Positions 51,490 through 61,559 are shown, counted from the first letter of the stretch. The stretch: DNA of 64,000 nt from Hyphomonadaceae bacterium (GCA_947474455.1 CANJIL010000003.1:1-64000), one strand, 5' to 3'. Notes: a model not told the origin generated them from the sequence alone. Program-made: numbers and translations.

Positions 51490-51511
51490 GTTTGTCGCAG
51501 GCGAGCGACGG

Positions 51512-52567
51512 CTACAGACGCTGGCCCTTCAGGATCTGGCGGAAGAAGCCCGCCGACCACGACATGTGCATCGTCGCCGACGCAGGTCCGGCCATCAGGC
51601 CGCAGAGCGAGGCGTATCGCACCGTCACCAGCAGTGAAGCCGCGGCGAGCGCCGCCAGATAGATTCCAGGCAGCAGCAGGCCCCACGCGTTGAACGGCGC
51701 AATCACAAAGCCGAGCACGCAGGCCGCAAGCGTTGCCGGGGGAATCAGCTGGCGTAGCCTGGGCTTCTCGCCGTGCTTCATCAGCGTGCGGGCCCTGCCC
51801 TTGCCATAGTTGAAGTACTGGCGCGCCAGCGACCGCATTGTCGCGCGCGGCAGGTAGACGAGGCGGATATCAGCATCGAGGAAGATCTGACCACCGGCCT
51901 CAACCAGCCGCGTGTCGAACTCTGCGTCCTCATTGTGCGAGAACGTCTCGTCATATCCACCGACCTGCAGGAACGACTTCAGATCGAACCCGGCGTGGTG
52001 GCCGTGATTGACATACATGGACTTGCGTCCGCCCCGATGCGCCGATCCGCCAGAACCCAGCGGCGTATCCACGATCCAGGCGTTAGCTTTCTGGAAGCAG
52101 GTCTTGCCGACGGCGTCCATTGGCACGACCACAGACGCGACGCCGCGCGAGCCCAGCGCGTCGGCCACCTTCATCACATAGTTGGCCGGATAGATCGCAT
52201 GAGCATCGCAGCGCACCATTATGCGCCTGGCAGGCGCCGCCTCGCGTGCGGCAAGGTTAACGGCGGCCGACTGCAGCCGCTTTGAATTGTTAATGAGGCG
52301 AAGGTTGGGAAACTCGTCGCGCAGCTCCTCCACGATCACGCGCGTCCTGTCAGTGCTTCCGCCATCGGCGACAACGACTTCAGTGTCGCGTAGGCGCACA
52401 TCGCCCGTCATCAGCGACCGCAGGCAAGCTTCAATGTGGGCTTCTTCGTTAAGCACCGGGACAACGACGAGCACATCGGCGCCAGCGATCATCCGGGCTG
52501 GCGGGGTGTTAACCGTTCGCAACTCAACGAACGGCGCATCGAGGACGAGGGTCATCTTCATCGCCAT
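51512..52567 (-). CDS. Family 2 glycosyltransferase, ExoA-like
   Basis: A 351-residue membrane-associated GT-A enzyme: DVLVVVPVLNEEAHIEACLRSLM, VVVADGGSTDRT, IMVRCDAHAIYP (DXD-equivalent), GGYDETFSHNEDAEFDTRL and a C-terminal hydrophobic region (LRQLIPPATLAACVLGFVIAPFNAWGLLLPGIYLAAL). It resembles succinoglycan glucosyltransferase ExoA. The start may be the ATG at 52567 or 52558. It belongs to the minus-strand group with the TPR-like protein and another GT2. Confidence 0.87.
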   Translation of the reverse strand: MAMKMTLVLDAPFVELRTVNTPPARMIAGADVLVVVPVLNEEAHIEACLRSLMTGDVRLRDTEVVVADGGSTDRTRVIVEELRDEFPNLRLINNSKRLQSAAVNLAAREAAPARRIMVRCDAHAIYPANYVMKVADALGSRGVASVVVPMDAVGKTCFQKANAWIVDTPLGSGGSAHRGGRKSMYVNHGHHAGFDLKSFLQVGGYDETFSHNEDAEFDTRLVEAGGQIFLDADIRLVYLPRATMRSLARQYFNYGKGRARTLMKHGEKPRLRQLIPPATLAACVLGFVIAPFNAWGLLLPGIYLAALAAASLLVTVRYASLCGLMAGPASATMHMSWSAGFFRQILKGQRL

Positions 52568-52595
52568 CTGCAGAGCAAATCTTCTGCCGCAGGGA

Positions 52596-53345
52596 TCAAG
52601 TCGTTTGCGCGGCCTTCGCGGCCTTGGATTGTGGCGCGGGACCGATATCCCAGGTCCGCGCCGGAGTGTTTACCGCCGCGCGGTAAGCGTCGAACGGAAT
52701 GCCGCTCTGGCGCGCCTTGATACGCATCTCGGCAAGGAATTCCGCATTGGATCCGATCCAGCGCAGCAGGTCCGCATGCTCGAAGGCGCGGCGCCGCAAG
52801 GGTTCGGGGACCGAGGCCCAGTTGGAAAGCACGAAGTTGAGCCGCCAGCCGATCAATTCCTCGCTGCACAGCGGGCAAGCATCCATGGACTTCGTCAGGG
52901 CGTCGAGAGCGGCCGAGTTAACCTTGCCAGATGCGCGTTTTGTTTCGAGATAGGCGAGCGTCGCCCAGGCCGACGCGCGCGAAGGATCGAGTTGTGTCGC
53001 GCGTTTGGCGGCGACATAGGCCGAGCCAGTATCCACCACCGGTATCCGCAAGCCGAGTTCGGAGAGGGTCTCAACGTAGTCCGGCGACGCGGAATGTGAC
53101 CAATCCTGCTCCAGCGCCCGCGCAGCAGCGGCATCGTCGGCCTGCAGCAGCATCAGGGTCTCGGCTTCCTGGAGCGTGAAATGCGAGAGTGGCGCGATCA
53201 CCGCAACGCCGCCGGCCATAAGCCCGATCCATGCGAAATAACCACCCGCGCGCTTCGCCCGCGATTTCTCGCGCGGAGGCCTGGCGCCGACGACGACGAC
53301 TGGGCCCTTCGCCACAAGCGGGTTGAAGGATGTTGAATCGGCCAT
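52596..53345 (-). CDS. Membrane-anchored TPR-like protein of EPS locus
   Basis: A 249-residue protein with a basic cytoplasmic head (PPREKSRAKRAGG), one transmembrane helix (YFAWIGLMAGGVAVIAPLSHF) and a helical periplasmic part with TPR-like content (AYVAAKRATQLDPSRASAWATLAYLETKRA). Two cysteines lie in DACPLCSEE. No specific family is known to me. It lies between two glycosyltransferase genes in the same direction, so a scaffold or assembly role in polysaccharide synthesis is inferred. Confidence 0.7.
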   Translation of the reverse strand: MADSTSFNPLVAKGPVVVVGARPPREKSRAKRAGGYFAWIGLMAGGVAVIAPLSHFTLQEAETLMLLQADDAAAARALEQDWSHSASPDYVETLSELGLRIPVVDTGSAYVAAKRATQLDPSRASAWATLAYLETKRASGKVNSAALDALTKSMDACPLCSEELIGWRLNFVLSNWASVPEPLRRRAFEHADLLRWIGSNAEFLAEMRIKARQSGIPFDAYRAAVNTPARTWDIGPAPQSKAAKAAQTT

Positions 53346-53472
53346 AACTGCCAGTTTCCTTATTGAAGCCTAGCGCCCGAACGTGGCCGGGATCACCGGT
53401 CCTCGCCTGATGCGTGTTGCTATTCGCCCGGCTGGGGTAGGCGCGCCGTGTTCTGTGTTATACGCGCAACGC

Positions 53473-54402
53473 TCACGCACTCGCCTCTCCGTAGAGTTCG
53501 AGCGGCGCCTTGCCGAGCGCTGCCCCCATGACTCCGGCATGAAAGCGCGAGCGCACGGCGGACCTGCGCCAACGCGCTGGCGACCAGAAGGTGAGTCCAG
53601 CGATCGCGAGCGAAAAACCCATCTTTGCCAGCGAGATGGCGACCAGCATAACCTTCTGTTTACCGTTGCGAAGTTTGACCAGGCCCCAGGTCTGACCGGA
53701 GCGATACGCGCGTGTTTTGAGCCATTTTAGGCTCGACCGCGCCGGCGGGATCGGCTCGTCAACGATCGCGTCATCCGCGTAAACCATCGCGACGCCGGTG
53801 CGCTGCAGCTGAGTGAAGAAAGTCGTGTCTTCACCGCCGCTGCGGCCGAACGCTGGATCGAAGCGAAGCGCGCCGACAGCGTCGCGGCGCATAAGAACGT
53901 TGCATGTGTATCCGCCTGCTATCGTGCCATTGTGGATGGGCGGCGGCGTTGAATGCATGTCGGCCGCCGGCATCCAGGCCGGCGCGTCCTGCGGATAAAC
54001 GGCTTCAACTTTTCCGAACACCACGCCGGCCTGTGTCGCCTCCCGACGTGCGATCAACCGGGCTAGCCAGTCCGGTCGTGCTGTTTCATCGTCATCAATA
54101 AAGGCGACCAGCGGCGCCGTGGCCGCGTTCAGGCAAGCGTTGCGCGCGATCGAAATGTTTCGGGCCGGGGCGTGAACATACCGGCCTTCCAGGCCCTGCG
54201 CCGCAAAAGCCTGCTCCACCACGCCGCGCGCAGACGGCGTATCGTCATTGTCGGCGACGATCACCCGCATCCGCCAGCCAGGCGTTTCCAACTTCGCCAG
54301 CGAGGCGAGCAGATCGGCAATGGAGGCGCGGCGGAAGGTGCAGACGCACACATCCACGTCGCGTTCGGCCACTGGGTTAACGCTGGAATCCGGCATGCGC
54401 AC
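53473..54402 (-). CDS. Family 2 glycosyltransferase
   Basis: A 309-residue GT2 enzyme: VDVCVCTFRRASIADLLASL, RVIVADNDDTPSA, APARNISIARNACL, PLVAFIDDDETARPDWL with the DXD site, and SGGEDTTFFTQL as the acceptor/base motif. The C-terminal region (MLVAISLAKMGFSLAIAGLTFW) is a membrane-associating segment. It would transfer a sugar to the second polysaccharide repeat. It is the first glycosyltransferase of the minus-strand run. Confidence 0.88.
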   Translation of the reverse strand: MRMPDSSVNPVAERDVDVCVCTFRRASIADLLASLAKLETPGWRMRVIVADNDDTPSARGVVEQAFAAQGLEGRYVHAPARNISIARNACLNAATAPLVAFIDDDETARPDWLARLIARREATQAGVVFGKVEAVYPQDAPAWMPAADMHSTPPPIHNGTIAGGYTCNVLMRRDAVGALRFDPAFGRSGGEDTTFFTQLQRTGVAMVYADDAIVDEPIPPARSSLKWLKTRAYRSGQTWGLVKLRNGKQKVMLVAISLAKMGFSLAIAGLTFWSPARWRRSAVRSRFHAGVMGAALGKAPLELYGEASA

Positions 54403-54438
54403 AGTTGCTGCAAGCGACGCGCCATTCCGGTACGAGGG

Positions 54439-55152
54439 TTAAGACCTTGCGGGACGGTTCTTCAGCCAGCGACCAGCAAGCCAGCAAGCCGTCGCCCATG
54501 CGGCCCCGGCAGACCACCCCGCCAGCACATCTGTCGTCCAATGCACCCCTAGATAGATCCGCGTGGCGCCGACGATCAGCATAAGCCCGGTCGCCGCTGA
54601 CATCACGAAAATGCGAAGGGCCTTTCCCTTCGCCGCCTGAGCCAACATTGCCCCGAGCGTCAGGAACACCACGGCGGACAATAGGGCGTGGCCGCTCGGA
54701 AAGCTGGCGTTAAGAATCTCGGCTGCCCGGTAGACCTCGGGCGGACGTTCGCGGCTGAAAAACGCTTTCAGCGACTCGCTGAGCGCAAGCCCGCCCGCAA
54801 ACGCCACCACGATGATCGCCGCCTCGACCCTTTTGCGCCGCAACACCAGGAAGCCGCCGACCAGTAGTGCGATCGCGGCCAGCACCGAGACGCTTCCCAA
54901 AGCGGTAAGGTCCGCCGCCGCATGATCCAGCCAGTGCGGCCCAACAGGTTCGGATGGATTGGCCGGGTCTGGGTGAAGCGCCTCCAGCACGACCAGGTCA
55001 AAGCCGTGCGCATGGCCCTCGGTCATTTCGTCAGCGATCTCAATAAAGAAGAGCACCGCAGCCGCGATGATGGCCAGCGAGGCCAGCAGCACGAACTCGG
55101 CGCGCACAAAGGACCAGATGGTCTTTCGAAAGTTCCGGGAATCGAAGGTCAT
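54439..55152 (-). CDS. PAP2-family membrane phosphatase
   Basis: A 237-residue phosphatase with six helices and the three PAP2 motifs: KAFFSRERP (KxxxxxxRP), SFPSGHALL (PSGH) and TRIYLGVHWTTDVLAG (SRxxxxxHxxxD variant with TR). Family members dephosphorylate undecaprenyl pyrophosphate or phosphatidate at the periplasmic side. At the end of a polysaccharide locus, recycling of undecaprenyl pyrophosphate is plausible. The start may be the ATG at 55161. It is divergent from the PRC-barrel gene. Confidence 0.87.
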   Translation of the reverse strand: MTFDSRNFRKTIWSFVRAEFVLLASLAIIAAAVLFFIEIADEMTEGHAHGFDLVVLEALHPDPANPSEPVGPHWLDHAAADLTALGSVSVLAAIALLVGGFLVLRRKRVEAAIIVVAFAGGLALSESLKAFFSRERPPEVYRAAEILNASFPSGHALLSAVVFLTLGAMLAQAAKGKALRIFVMSAATGLMLIVGATRIYLGVHWTTDVLAGWSAGAAWATACWLAGRWLKNRPARS

Positions 55153-55276
55153 CCACTTCATCCGCCAGCGAAACGCAGTCGAGGTCAAATGTTTCCCTTC
55201 ACATGTTCGGCGGCTGAAACTCAAGCTCAGTTCCCGCGTTGGTGCAGATCTTACCCACCAAGCAAAGGAAGACCCC

Positions 55277-55642
55277 ATGACCACAACAACTGGACACACG
55301 AGCGCCATCCGCGCCTCGAAGGTTATCGGCACCAGCGTCTACAACGGCGCCGGCGAGAAGATTGGCAAGGTCGAAGACGTCGTTCTCGACAAGCAAAGCA
55401 ACAACATCATGTTTGCGGTCGTCGGCTTCGGCGGCTTCCTCGGCATGAACGAGAAATTCCATCCCCTGCCCTGGTCCACTCTGGACTATCAGAAGGGCGA
55501 GGAGGGTTATGTCGTGAACCTCACCAAGGAACAGCTCCAGGCTGCTCCCGCCGACGCGATTGACCACCTCACCACCAATGGCGGCGATGGTCTGCGCGAC
55601 GAAGTGTACGACTATTACAAAGCACAGCGTTACTGGCTGTAG
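55277..55642 (+). CDS. PRC-barrel domain protein
   Basis: A 121-residue PRC-barrel protein: AIRASKVIGTSVYNGAGEKIGKVEDVVLDKQSNNIMFAVVGFGGFLGMNEKFHPLPWSTLDY is the beta-barrel core. Such small cytosolic proteins are common in Alphaproteobacteria near stress and membrane genes; their ligand is unknown. The ATG has AAAGGAAG upstream. It is transcribed away from the PAP2 gene. Confidence 0.9.
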   Translation: MTTTTGHTSAIRASKVIGTSVYNGAGEKIGKVEDVVLDKQSNNIMFAVVGFGGFLGMNEKFHPLPWSTLDYQKGEEGYVVNLTKEQLQAAPADAIDHLTTNGGDGLRDEVYDYYKAQRYWL

Positions 55643-55681
55643 GCCTCAAGTCATCGGATCGCGATTCTTGGCTCCAAAGCT

Positions 55682-55721
55682 TGTCGCGATCCGGCGACAC
55701 GGGCGGAGCTGCAGCCCGCCC
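55682..55721. terminator. Double hairpin between convergent genes
   Basis: TGTCGC/GCGACA (55682-55687 with 55694-55699) is followed by GGGCGG/CCGCCC (55701-55706 with 55716-55721). They lie in the short gap between the convergent PRC-barrel and DUF6491-like genes, where a shared terminator is expected. Confidence 0.55.
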
Positions 55722-55760
55722 GGGCCTCCTTTCCTCAAATCGGAGGAGAGACTTTGACGA

Positions 55761-56186
55761 TCACCTTGTCGACGGCGCCGCAGCGGTCACGGCCTTGTCG
55801 GCTTCCTTGTTCCATTTGTAGATCCGCGTGATCGAGCATGAGCCGCCGGGATACCGGGAGTCGGTGACCAGCCGGTCGCCGTTCTCAAGGCATGAGCCCC
55901 CGGCGGGGCGCGAAATAAGCCCGATCGAACTGAAGGCATCCTGAGGATCGCACGTCCCGACCAGATCCAGCTTGTAGTAGTCGTTGACGCCTTTCTCGAC
56001 GATCACCGAATGGCGATCGAGCGCATTCCAGTTACGGATCTGGGACTGGAAGCATATGTTCTTCACCTCCTCGCCCTGCCGCGGATCGGGCTTCGCGTCA
56101 GCGGTTTCCGTTGGGGCGGTGGAGCACGCAACGACGACCATGGTCGCGGCGCAGGCTGCAAAGAGTGTTCTGAAGGTCTTCTGCAT
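55761..56186 (-). CDS. DUF6491-like lipoprotein
   Basis: A 141-residue lipoprotein (MQKTFRTLFAACAATMVVVACS, lipobox VVAC). ICFQSQIRNWNALDRHSVIVEKGVNDYYKLDLVGTCDPQDAFSSIGLISRPAGGSCLENGDRLV is the pattern I associate with DUF6491, with conserved cysteines. It would be anchored in the outer or inner membrane facing the periplasm; the function is unknown. It is a single gene. Confidence 0.75.
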   Translation of the reverse strand: MQKTFRTLFAACAATMVVVACSTAPTETADAKPDPRQGEEVKNICFQSQIRNWNALDRHSVIVEKGVNDYYKLDLVGTCDPQDAFSSIGLISRPAGGSCLENGDRLVTDSRYPGGSCSITRIYKWNKEADKAVTAAAPSTR

Positions 56187-56534
56187 GGGTATTCTCTCTT
56201 CAGGACCGCAGGCTGAAACGCTCCGTCTGAACGGCCAGTGAATAGACGTTTCAACATATAGTGACGGTTTTCAGGCAAAGAATATCGCGTCTACGCGCTG
56301 ACAGCGTCGTCGCCAACACGCTGCCCCGGCATAACGCTCGCTCGCGGAACCGCCAAGTTCCCCCACACGTTCTGCGGTTTGGATCTTCGGCGGCCAAACA
56401 TGGCAAGACGCAAACGACGGGCTTCGGGCTTCGAGACCACGCCACGATGAGCGGCTGGGCCGCGAACACGGCTCTGCGCTTGTGAGAAGCGGCAGGATTA
56501 CGGGGCGATCAGGCGCGTGCCCCCGGCGCAGTCG
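56187..56534. other. Intergenic region, no gene seen
   Basis: About 350 bp upstream of the DUF6491-like gene. It should contain its promoter. The small ORFs here (56251-56469 minus, 56261-56485 plus) have no recognisable features and overlap each other; neither is called. Confidence 0.4.
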
Positions 56535-56813
56535 TCACTTCCACGATCGAGCCGCGATGGGCAAGCTTCGGCTGAGCTTCTGGCGGGCTGTGACCCGCAC
56601 CGACTTGCCCAGCCCATATCCGGTCGCTTCAACCCATGGCAGCGTCAGCGCCATCTCCGACGAGATCGGAAACTTCACGGTCAGCGAGACCTCGCCGGCC
56701 ATGTCAGCCTCACCGCCAAATGTCACGAACATCTTGCCCTTCACTTTCACGGCGTCATGCCCCAACGGCTGCTCCAGCACCGCCTTGGGAAAGGTAAGCG
56801 CGAACTTCATCAA
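56535..56813 (-). CDS. MmcQ/YjbR-like protein, degenerate ends
   Basis: The reading MKFALTFPKAVLEQPLGHDAVKVKGKMFVTFGGEADMAGEVSLTVKFPISSEMALTLPWVEATGYGLGKSVRVTAR matches the YjbR (DUF419) fold closely. The normal N-terminal helix is missing or scrambled, the conserved Trp of the PWG motif is Leu, and after VTAR the sequence diverges into KLSRSLPIAARSWK instead of the WIDESYRAVAPKKL-type end. It is probably a C-terminally truncated or decaying gene. The start at 56813 avoids overlap with the divergent gene. Confidence 0.6.
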   Translation of the reverse strand: MMKFALTFPKAVLEQPLGHDAVKVKGKMFVTFGGEADMAGEVSLTVKFPISSEMALTLPWVEATGYGLGKSVRVTARQKLSRSLPIAARSWK

Positions 56814-56877
56814 CCTCTGTTGGGACTGCTTGACGCACAGCTTCGGCGTTGCGATGTGACCCATCGAGGAAACAAGC

Positions 56878-57249
56878 ATGCGCATCCGCGTCGACTATCG
56901 CGACAGGCCATGGATATCGCCCCTCACACCATGGGTGCACAAGGGCGTGGACGCCTCCTACTGGAAAGCGACTGTCTTCGATCCGCCAATGCCGAAACCG
57001 ACGCTTGGAAAAGGCTGGCCAGCCTGGGCGATCGAGCATCGCGGCCGCGAACTCGTCTTCGCCTCGCCGGAGGAGATCGAGCACGCGATCGACATCCTTT
57101 CGCGCAAGATCCTGCCGCTGACACGCGACCTGGGCCAGCCGCACCGTGCCGTAAACTCCCACTGGCTCTCCCGCCTGCACTCCAGCTTCAAGCCATGGAA
57201 GGTGCGGGGGGAGTTAGTGAAACGCCTGAAGCAAGCGCCGCCAGCGTGA
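56878..57249 (+). CDS. Conserved hypothetical protein
   Basis: A 123-residue soluble, Trp-rich protein (MRIRVDYRDRPWISPLTPWVHKGVDASYWKATVFDPPMPKPTLGKGWPAWAIEHRGRELVFASPEEIEHAIDILSRKILP...). It is basic at the C-terminus and has no signal peptide or membrane segment. The composition is clearly protein-like, but I do not recognise the family. It is divergent from the YjbR-like gene. Confidence 0.65.
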   Translation: MRIRVDYRDRPWISPLTPWVHKGVDASYWKATVFDPPMPKPTLGKGWPAWAIEHRGRELVFASPEEIEHAIDILSRKILPLTRDLGQPHRAVNSHWLSRLHSSFKPWKVRGELVKRLKQAPPA

Positions 57250-57319
57250 CATAAGGGCTTGATCTGGCACAATCCATTCGCCCCCGAAATTGTCCTTTCT
57301 TGGACAAAGAGGATAGTCG

Positions 57320-58375
57320 ATGAAACGCGCAATTGGTCTTGGCTGTGTGCTGGCAATAACCGGATGCGCCAGCGCGCCGCCCGCGCCGCGGCAGGGTGGT
57401 TTTCTTGGCGGCGAGGCAGGCGACCTGCGCGTGCTGCTTGATGACCGGTGCCCGCAAGCCCGTCCTACTCCCTTCCAGCCGGACCGCAATGAGCCATTCA
57501 AGGGGCTTGAGGATCGCGCATCACTGCCAGGCCTCGCCTTCGACATGCTTTCGAATATCGGCGGCATCGCCTTCGAGTCGTTCGGCAACTACCTAAAGCG
57601 CGCCGGACAGGAAGACATCAGCCGCTCCGTCGGCGCCAATGGCGGCCTTTTCTACACCAGCCCCAGCAGCGGCGATGTCACGATCAATCCGGGTATCCGC
57701 TGCATGTACATCGTGCGCAACGGGTTCGGACCACAGACGCAGCCCTTCGCCGAAGCCACCGCGCCCGATCTGAGGCAAACATGGACTCGGCTCAAACTCA
57801 CGCGCACGCCGGACCTTTTTGCCATCGTTTATATCGAGACATCGGGCGATATTGGCGGCGGCGCGTTGACGGCGTCCGCCGGTGAAGCGTCAGACACTGG
57901 TGCGCCGGTCTTCTGGAACCCCGCGATATCTCCGCCGTACTTCCGCCTGAAGCTGGACCGTCTTTACATCAACCGCTTCCAGTCCATGGGCGCGACGCCT
58001 TCGCGCGACCTCGCCGTGATCTTGAATTACGGGCTCGCCGCCACGCGGACGGTGGTGCAGGCCGAAGGGGCCGACGCGGGGGTTCCCGAACTCGCTTCCA
58101 AGTTTGCAGTCGGCGGCATACGCCTCGCGGGCGCACGCGCGAGCGACTACCAGGGGGCGGCGCTTACCGCGCTACAGTCAGCGTGGATGCCGGTGCCCGG
58201 CGTGAAATCTTACGACCCGCGCGCTACTGTCGATGTCGTTGCCTACGTGGTGGAATTCTCTCCAGGCAATCCCATGCTGGAAGAGATCGGCGAATATCTC
58301 GCCGGACCGGATGTCCGCAGGAAGGTCGAGACCGTGATCAGCCAAGCGGCGGGCGAGTCGGGTAACCAGCACTAA
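57320..58375 (+). CDS. Hypothetical lipoprotein
   Basis: A 351-residue predicted lipoprotein ([20 protein letters not shown], lipobox ITGC). The mature part has no known domain that I can see; it contains beta-rich stretches ([32 protein letters not shown]) and a C-terminal helical segment. Its 3' end overlaps the convergent dxs gene by four bases. It could be a surface or periplasmic protein of unknown role. Confidence 0.75.
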   Translation: MKRAIGLGCVLAITGCASAPPAPRQGGFLGGEAGDLRVLLDDRCPQARPTPFQPDRNEPFKGLEDRASLPGLAFDMLSNIGGIAFESFGNYLKRAGQEDISRSVGANGGLFYTSPSSGDVTINPGIRCMYIVRNGFGPQTQPFAEATAPDLRQTWTRLKLTRTPDLFAIVYIETSGDIGGGALTASAGEASDTGAPVFWNPAISPPYFRLKLDRLYINRFQSMGATPSRDLAVILNYGLAATRTVVQAEGADAGVPELASKFAVGGIRLAGARASDYQGAALTALQSAWMPVPGVKSYDPRATVDVVAYVVEFSPGNPMLEEIGEYLAGPDVRRKVETVISQAAGESGNQH

Positions 58376-60285
58376 CCCACGATCAGCTTCAGCGCACGTT
58401 CATCGCCACGGCCCAGCGCCTTGATGGCGCTTGCGGCTATGGAGCGGGCGTCCAGGCCAGCTTGCTCGTACATCTTTTCGGGCGTGTCGTGGTCCTGGAA
58501 GATGTCCGGCAGCGTCAACGTGCGGATGCGCAGGCCGTTGTCTAGCAGGCCGCCCCCGGCCAGCGCATGCAACACGAAAGCGCCGAAGCCGCCGACCGAA
58601 CCTTCCTCGATCGTGATAAGCACTTCGTGGTGCTTGGCCAGCTGCGCAATCAGCGCCTCATCGAGCGGCTTGGCAAACCGCGCATCGGCGACGGTGGTCG
58701 AAAGCCCCTGCTTCTCCAGCATGTCGGCAGCGACCAGGCATTCCGCCAGACGCGTGCCGTAGGAAAGGATCGCAACGGCCGAGCCCTGCTTCACGATGCG
58801 GCCCCTGCCGATCTCCAGCGGTTGCGGATCATCCAGCAGGCGCAGGCCGACGCCCTCGCCGCGCGGATAACGGAAAGCCGACGGCCTGTCGTCGATCACA
58901 TGCGCCGTGGCAACCATGCGCTGCAGCTCCGTCTCATCCGCAGCCGCCATCAGCACGAAGCCCGGCAAGGCGCCCAGATATCCGACGTCAAAAGATCCCG
59001 CGTGCGTCGGACCATCCGCGCCGACAAGGCCCGCGCGGTCGAGCGCGAAACGCACCGGCAGCTTCTGGATCGCTACATCATGCACGACGCTGTCATAGCC
59101 ACGCTGCAGGAAGGTCGAATAGATCGCCGCGAACGGCTTCATGCCATCGGCCGCCAGGCCCGCCGCGAACGTGACCGCGTGTTGCTCGGCAATGCCGACG
59201 TCAAAGCAACGATCGGGGAAGCGCGCCGCGAAGATATCGAGGCCGGTGCCGGATGGCATCGCCGCTGTGATCGCCACGACCTTCGGGTCCTTCTCCGCCG
59301 TGCGGATCATCTCCTGCGCGAACACCTTCGTGTAGGAAGGCGGCCCGGCTTTCGCCTTGGCCTGCTCGCCTGTTATGACGTTGAACTTGGAAACGCCGTG
59401 ATACTTGTCAGCGGCGCTTTCGGCAGGCGCATAGCCCTTGCCCTTCTGCGTGACGACATGAACCAGCACGGGGCCGTTCTCCATCTCGCGCGCATTCTCG
59501 AGCACATCGACCAACGCACTGATATCGTGTCCGTCGATGGGGCCGACATAATAGCAGCCCAGCGCATCGAACAAATCGCCGCCCATCGTGAAGTTGCGCA
59601 CCGAATGCTCGGCCTTCTTGGTCCAGCCTTCGAGGCCGATCTTCCGCACCACACGCTTCGCCAGGCTGCGCACCTTGCGATAGCCACGCGAAGAGACCGT
59701 GCGCGAAAGATAGTGGCTCATCGCGCCGACGGGCGGGGCGATCGACATGTCGTTGTCATTGAGGATGATGATCATGCGCGTGCGCATGCCGCCGACATTG
59801 TTTATCGCTTCGTAGATCATGCCGGCGCTCATTGCGCCGTCGCCCACGACCGCGATCACGCGATTGCTGCCGCCCTGCAGGTCACGCGAGACGGCAAAGC
59901 CGCTCGCAGCTGAAACCGACGTACCCGCATGCGCTGCGCCGAATGGGTCGTACACGCTCTCGTCGCGCTTGGTGAAGCCGGAAAGCCCGCCGCCCTGGCG
60001 CAGCGTGCGGATGCGATCGCGCCGCCCGGTGATGATCTTGTGCGGGTACACTTGGTGCCCGACGTCCCAGACGATCTTGTCGTTCGGCGTGTCGAATACC
60101 GCATGCATCGCGACGGTCAGCTCGACAACGCCCAAACCAGCTCCCAAATGGCCGCCGGTCACTGAAACCGCGTCGATGGTCTCCGCCCGAAGCTCGTCTG
60201 CGATCTGCTTGAGGTCCGCCTTCGACCGGCCCTTCAAATCGGCCGGACTGCCGATCTGGTCCAACAGGGGCGTCTTGGTCGTCAT
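58372..60285 (-). CDS. dxs: 1-deoxy-D-xylulose-5-phosphate synthase
   Basis: A 637-residue thiamine-diphosphate enzyme, first step of the MEP isoprenoid pathway. [43 protein letters not shown], the TPP motif [16 protein letters not shown] and the transketolase pyrimidine domain ([41 protein letters not shown]) are all present. The start [20 protein letters not shown] at 60285 is family-typical; the TTG at 60315 is rejected. It follows ispA in the same direction and forms the end of the isoprenoid operon. Confidence 0.95.
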   Translation of the reverse strand: MTTKTPLLDQIGSPADLKGRSKADLKQIADELRAETIDAVSVTGGHLGAGLGVVELTVAMHAVFDTPNDKIVWDVGHQVYPHKIITGRRDRIRTLRQGGGLSGFTKRDESVYDPFGAAHAGTSVSAASGFAVSRDLQGGSNRVIAVVGDGAMSAGMIYEAINNVGGMRTRMIIILNDNDMSIAPPVGAMSHYLSRTVSSRGYRKVRSLAKRVVRKIGLEGWTKKAEHSVRNFTMGGDLFDALGCYYVGPIDGHDISALVDVLENAREMENGPVLVHVVTQKGKGYAPAESAADKYHGVSKFNVITGEQAKAKAGPPSYTKVFAQEMIRTAEKDPKVVAITAAMPSGTGLDIFAARFPDRCFDVGIAEQHAVTFAAGLAADGMKPFAAIYSTFLQRGYDSVVHDVAIQKLPVRFALDRAGLVGADGPTHAGSFDVGYLGALPGFVLMAAADETELQRMVATAHVIDDRPSAFRYPRGEGVGLRLLDDPQPLEIGRGRIVKQGSAVAILSYGTRLAECLVAADMLEKQGLSTTVADARFAKPLDEALIAQLAKHHEVLITIEEGSVGGFGAFVLHALAGGGLLDNGLRIRTLTLPDIFQDHDTPEKMYEQAGLDARSIAASAIKALGRGDERALKLIVG

Positions 60286-60315
60286 GGTCTGTGTCTCGTC
60301 CCGGATACGGGTCAA

Positions 60316-61221
60316 TTAGTGGCGGCGGTTGAGCACAAAGTCGACCGTGTGCAGCAGAGATGAGGCGCGCGACCCAAAAGACGCCAGATGCTGTTTCGCT
60401 TGTGCGGCGAGATAGCGCACCCGATCCTGCGCTCCCTCAACCCCCAGGAGAGAAACGAAGTTAACCTTGCCCGCGCGCTGGTCCTTGTCGGCCGCCTTGC
60501 CAAGGATTTCGGGGTCGCCCTCCACATCGAGCAGATCGTCCACAATCTGGAACGCCAATCCCAAATCATTTGTATATCCGGAGATGGCGTGACGCTCTGT
60601 TTCCAGCGCACCACCCAGAAGCGCGCCCACTTCCCCCGCCAATGTGATCAGCGCACCCGTTTTGAGACGCTGCATCCGGGTCAGGATCTGCAGCGGCTCC
60701 TCGCCGCCCGCTACCGGGAACATGTCAATCATCTGGCCGCCGACCATGCCCCGCGCTCCCGAGGCGTAAGCCAGCCGCTCCACCAGCTTGCAGCGCATCA
60801 GCGCATCACGATGCGTCTCTGGCGACGCCATGATCTCGAACGCCAGCGCCTGCAGCGCATCGCCCGCCAACACCGCTGTCGCCTCGTTAAAGGCCTTGTG
60901 CACCGTCGGCTGCCCCCGCCGGTAGTCATCATCGTCCATGCACGGCAGGTCATCGTGGATCAGCGAGTAAGCGTGCATGCACTCCACCGCCGCGGCCCCA
61001 CGCAGCAGCGCCTTCTCCTGCGCGCCGAACATGCGACCCACTTCGATGGTGATGAACGGACGCAGCCGCTTGCCCTTGCTGAGCGCGCCATGCCGCATCG
61101 CGCGCATCAGCTGCGCCTCAGGCCCCGACGCTGGCGGGATCAGCTGATCGAGCGCAACCGTGATGCGATCCGCAACCTCGTTGAGGCGCTGCTCGAAGCC
61201 CGGATCGAGATTATAGATCAT
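60316..61221 (-). CDS. ispA: Farnesyl/geranylgeranyl diphosphate synthase
   Basis: A 301-residue all-helical prenyltransferase. The first aspartate-rich motif is [19 protein letters not shown] and the second is [22 protein letters not shown] binds the isopentenyl diphosphate. It elongates IPP/DMAPP to farnesyl or geranylgeranyl diphosphate. The ATG at 61221 ([11 protein letters not shown]) overlaps the xseB end by 11 bases. It sits between xseB and dxs, the classical alphaproteobacterial order. Confidence 0.93.
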   Translation of the reverse strand: MIYNLDPGFEQRLNEVADRITVALDQLIPPASGPEAQLMRAMRHGALSKGKRLRPFITIEVGRMFGAQEKALLRGAAAVECMHAYSLIHDDLPCMDDDDYRRGQPTVHKAFNEATAVLAGDALQALAFEIMASPETHRDALMRCKLVERLAYASGARGMVGGQMIDMFPVAGGEEPLQILTRMQRLKTGALITLAGEVGALLGGALETERHAISGYTNDLGLAFQIVDDLLDVEGDPEILGKAADKDQRAGKVNFVSLLGVEGAQDRVRYLAAQAKQHLASFGSRASSLLHTVDFVLNRRH

Positions 61222-61462
61222 CAGTTCTCTCAACGCCCTTCGGACCATCCGGCCCGAACACGATCTTTTCGACCTTCAGCTCGGCTTCCTTGAGCTTCTT
61301 CTCGCAGTGCGCCTTCAGCGCCGCGCCGCGCTCATAGATGCGGATCGAGTCCTCCAGCGCCACATCGCCCGCCTCGAGCTTGTGTACGATCTGCTCCAGC
61401 TCGCGCAGGGCATCCTCGAAACTCATCGCCGCAATGTCGCCGCTGGCCTTTGGCTCTGGCAT
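61211..61462 (-). CDS. xseB: Exodeoxyribonuclease VII small subunit
   Basis: An 83-residue Xse[57 protein letters not shown] is the complete family pattern of two helices. It binds the large subunit XseA to form exonuclease [20 protein letters not shown] at 61462 is the chosen start; the longer track ORF is not family-like. The 3' end overlaps ispA. Confidence 0.92.
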   Translation of the reverse strand: MPEPKASGDIAAMSFEDALRELEQIVHKLEAGDVALEDSIRIYERGAALKAHCEKKLKEAELKVEKIVFGPDGPKGVERTDDL

Positions 61463-61559
61463 CCAGTTCTCCGAAAAGTGCGCCACCATAGGCGCATCGA
61501 GCCGGGAGGCAAGCGCGCGAATATAGGCTTGGAAGCACGCCTTCAGCGAGGGAAGCACG

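Noticed and set aside
58567-59913. 448-aa plus-strand ORF opposite dxs
   Set aside because: Antisense shadow of dxs with Arg/Ala/His-rich low-information sequence.
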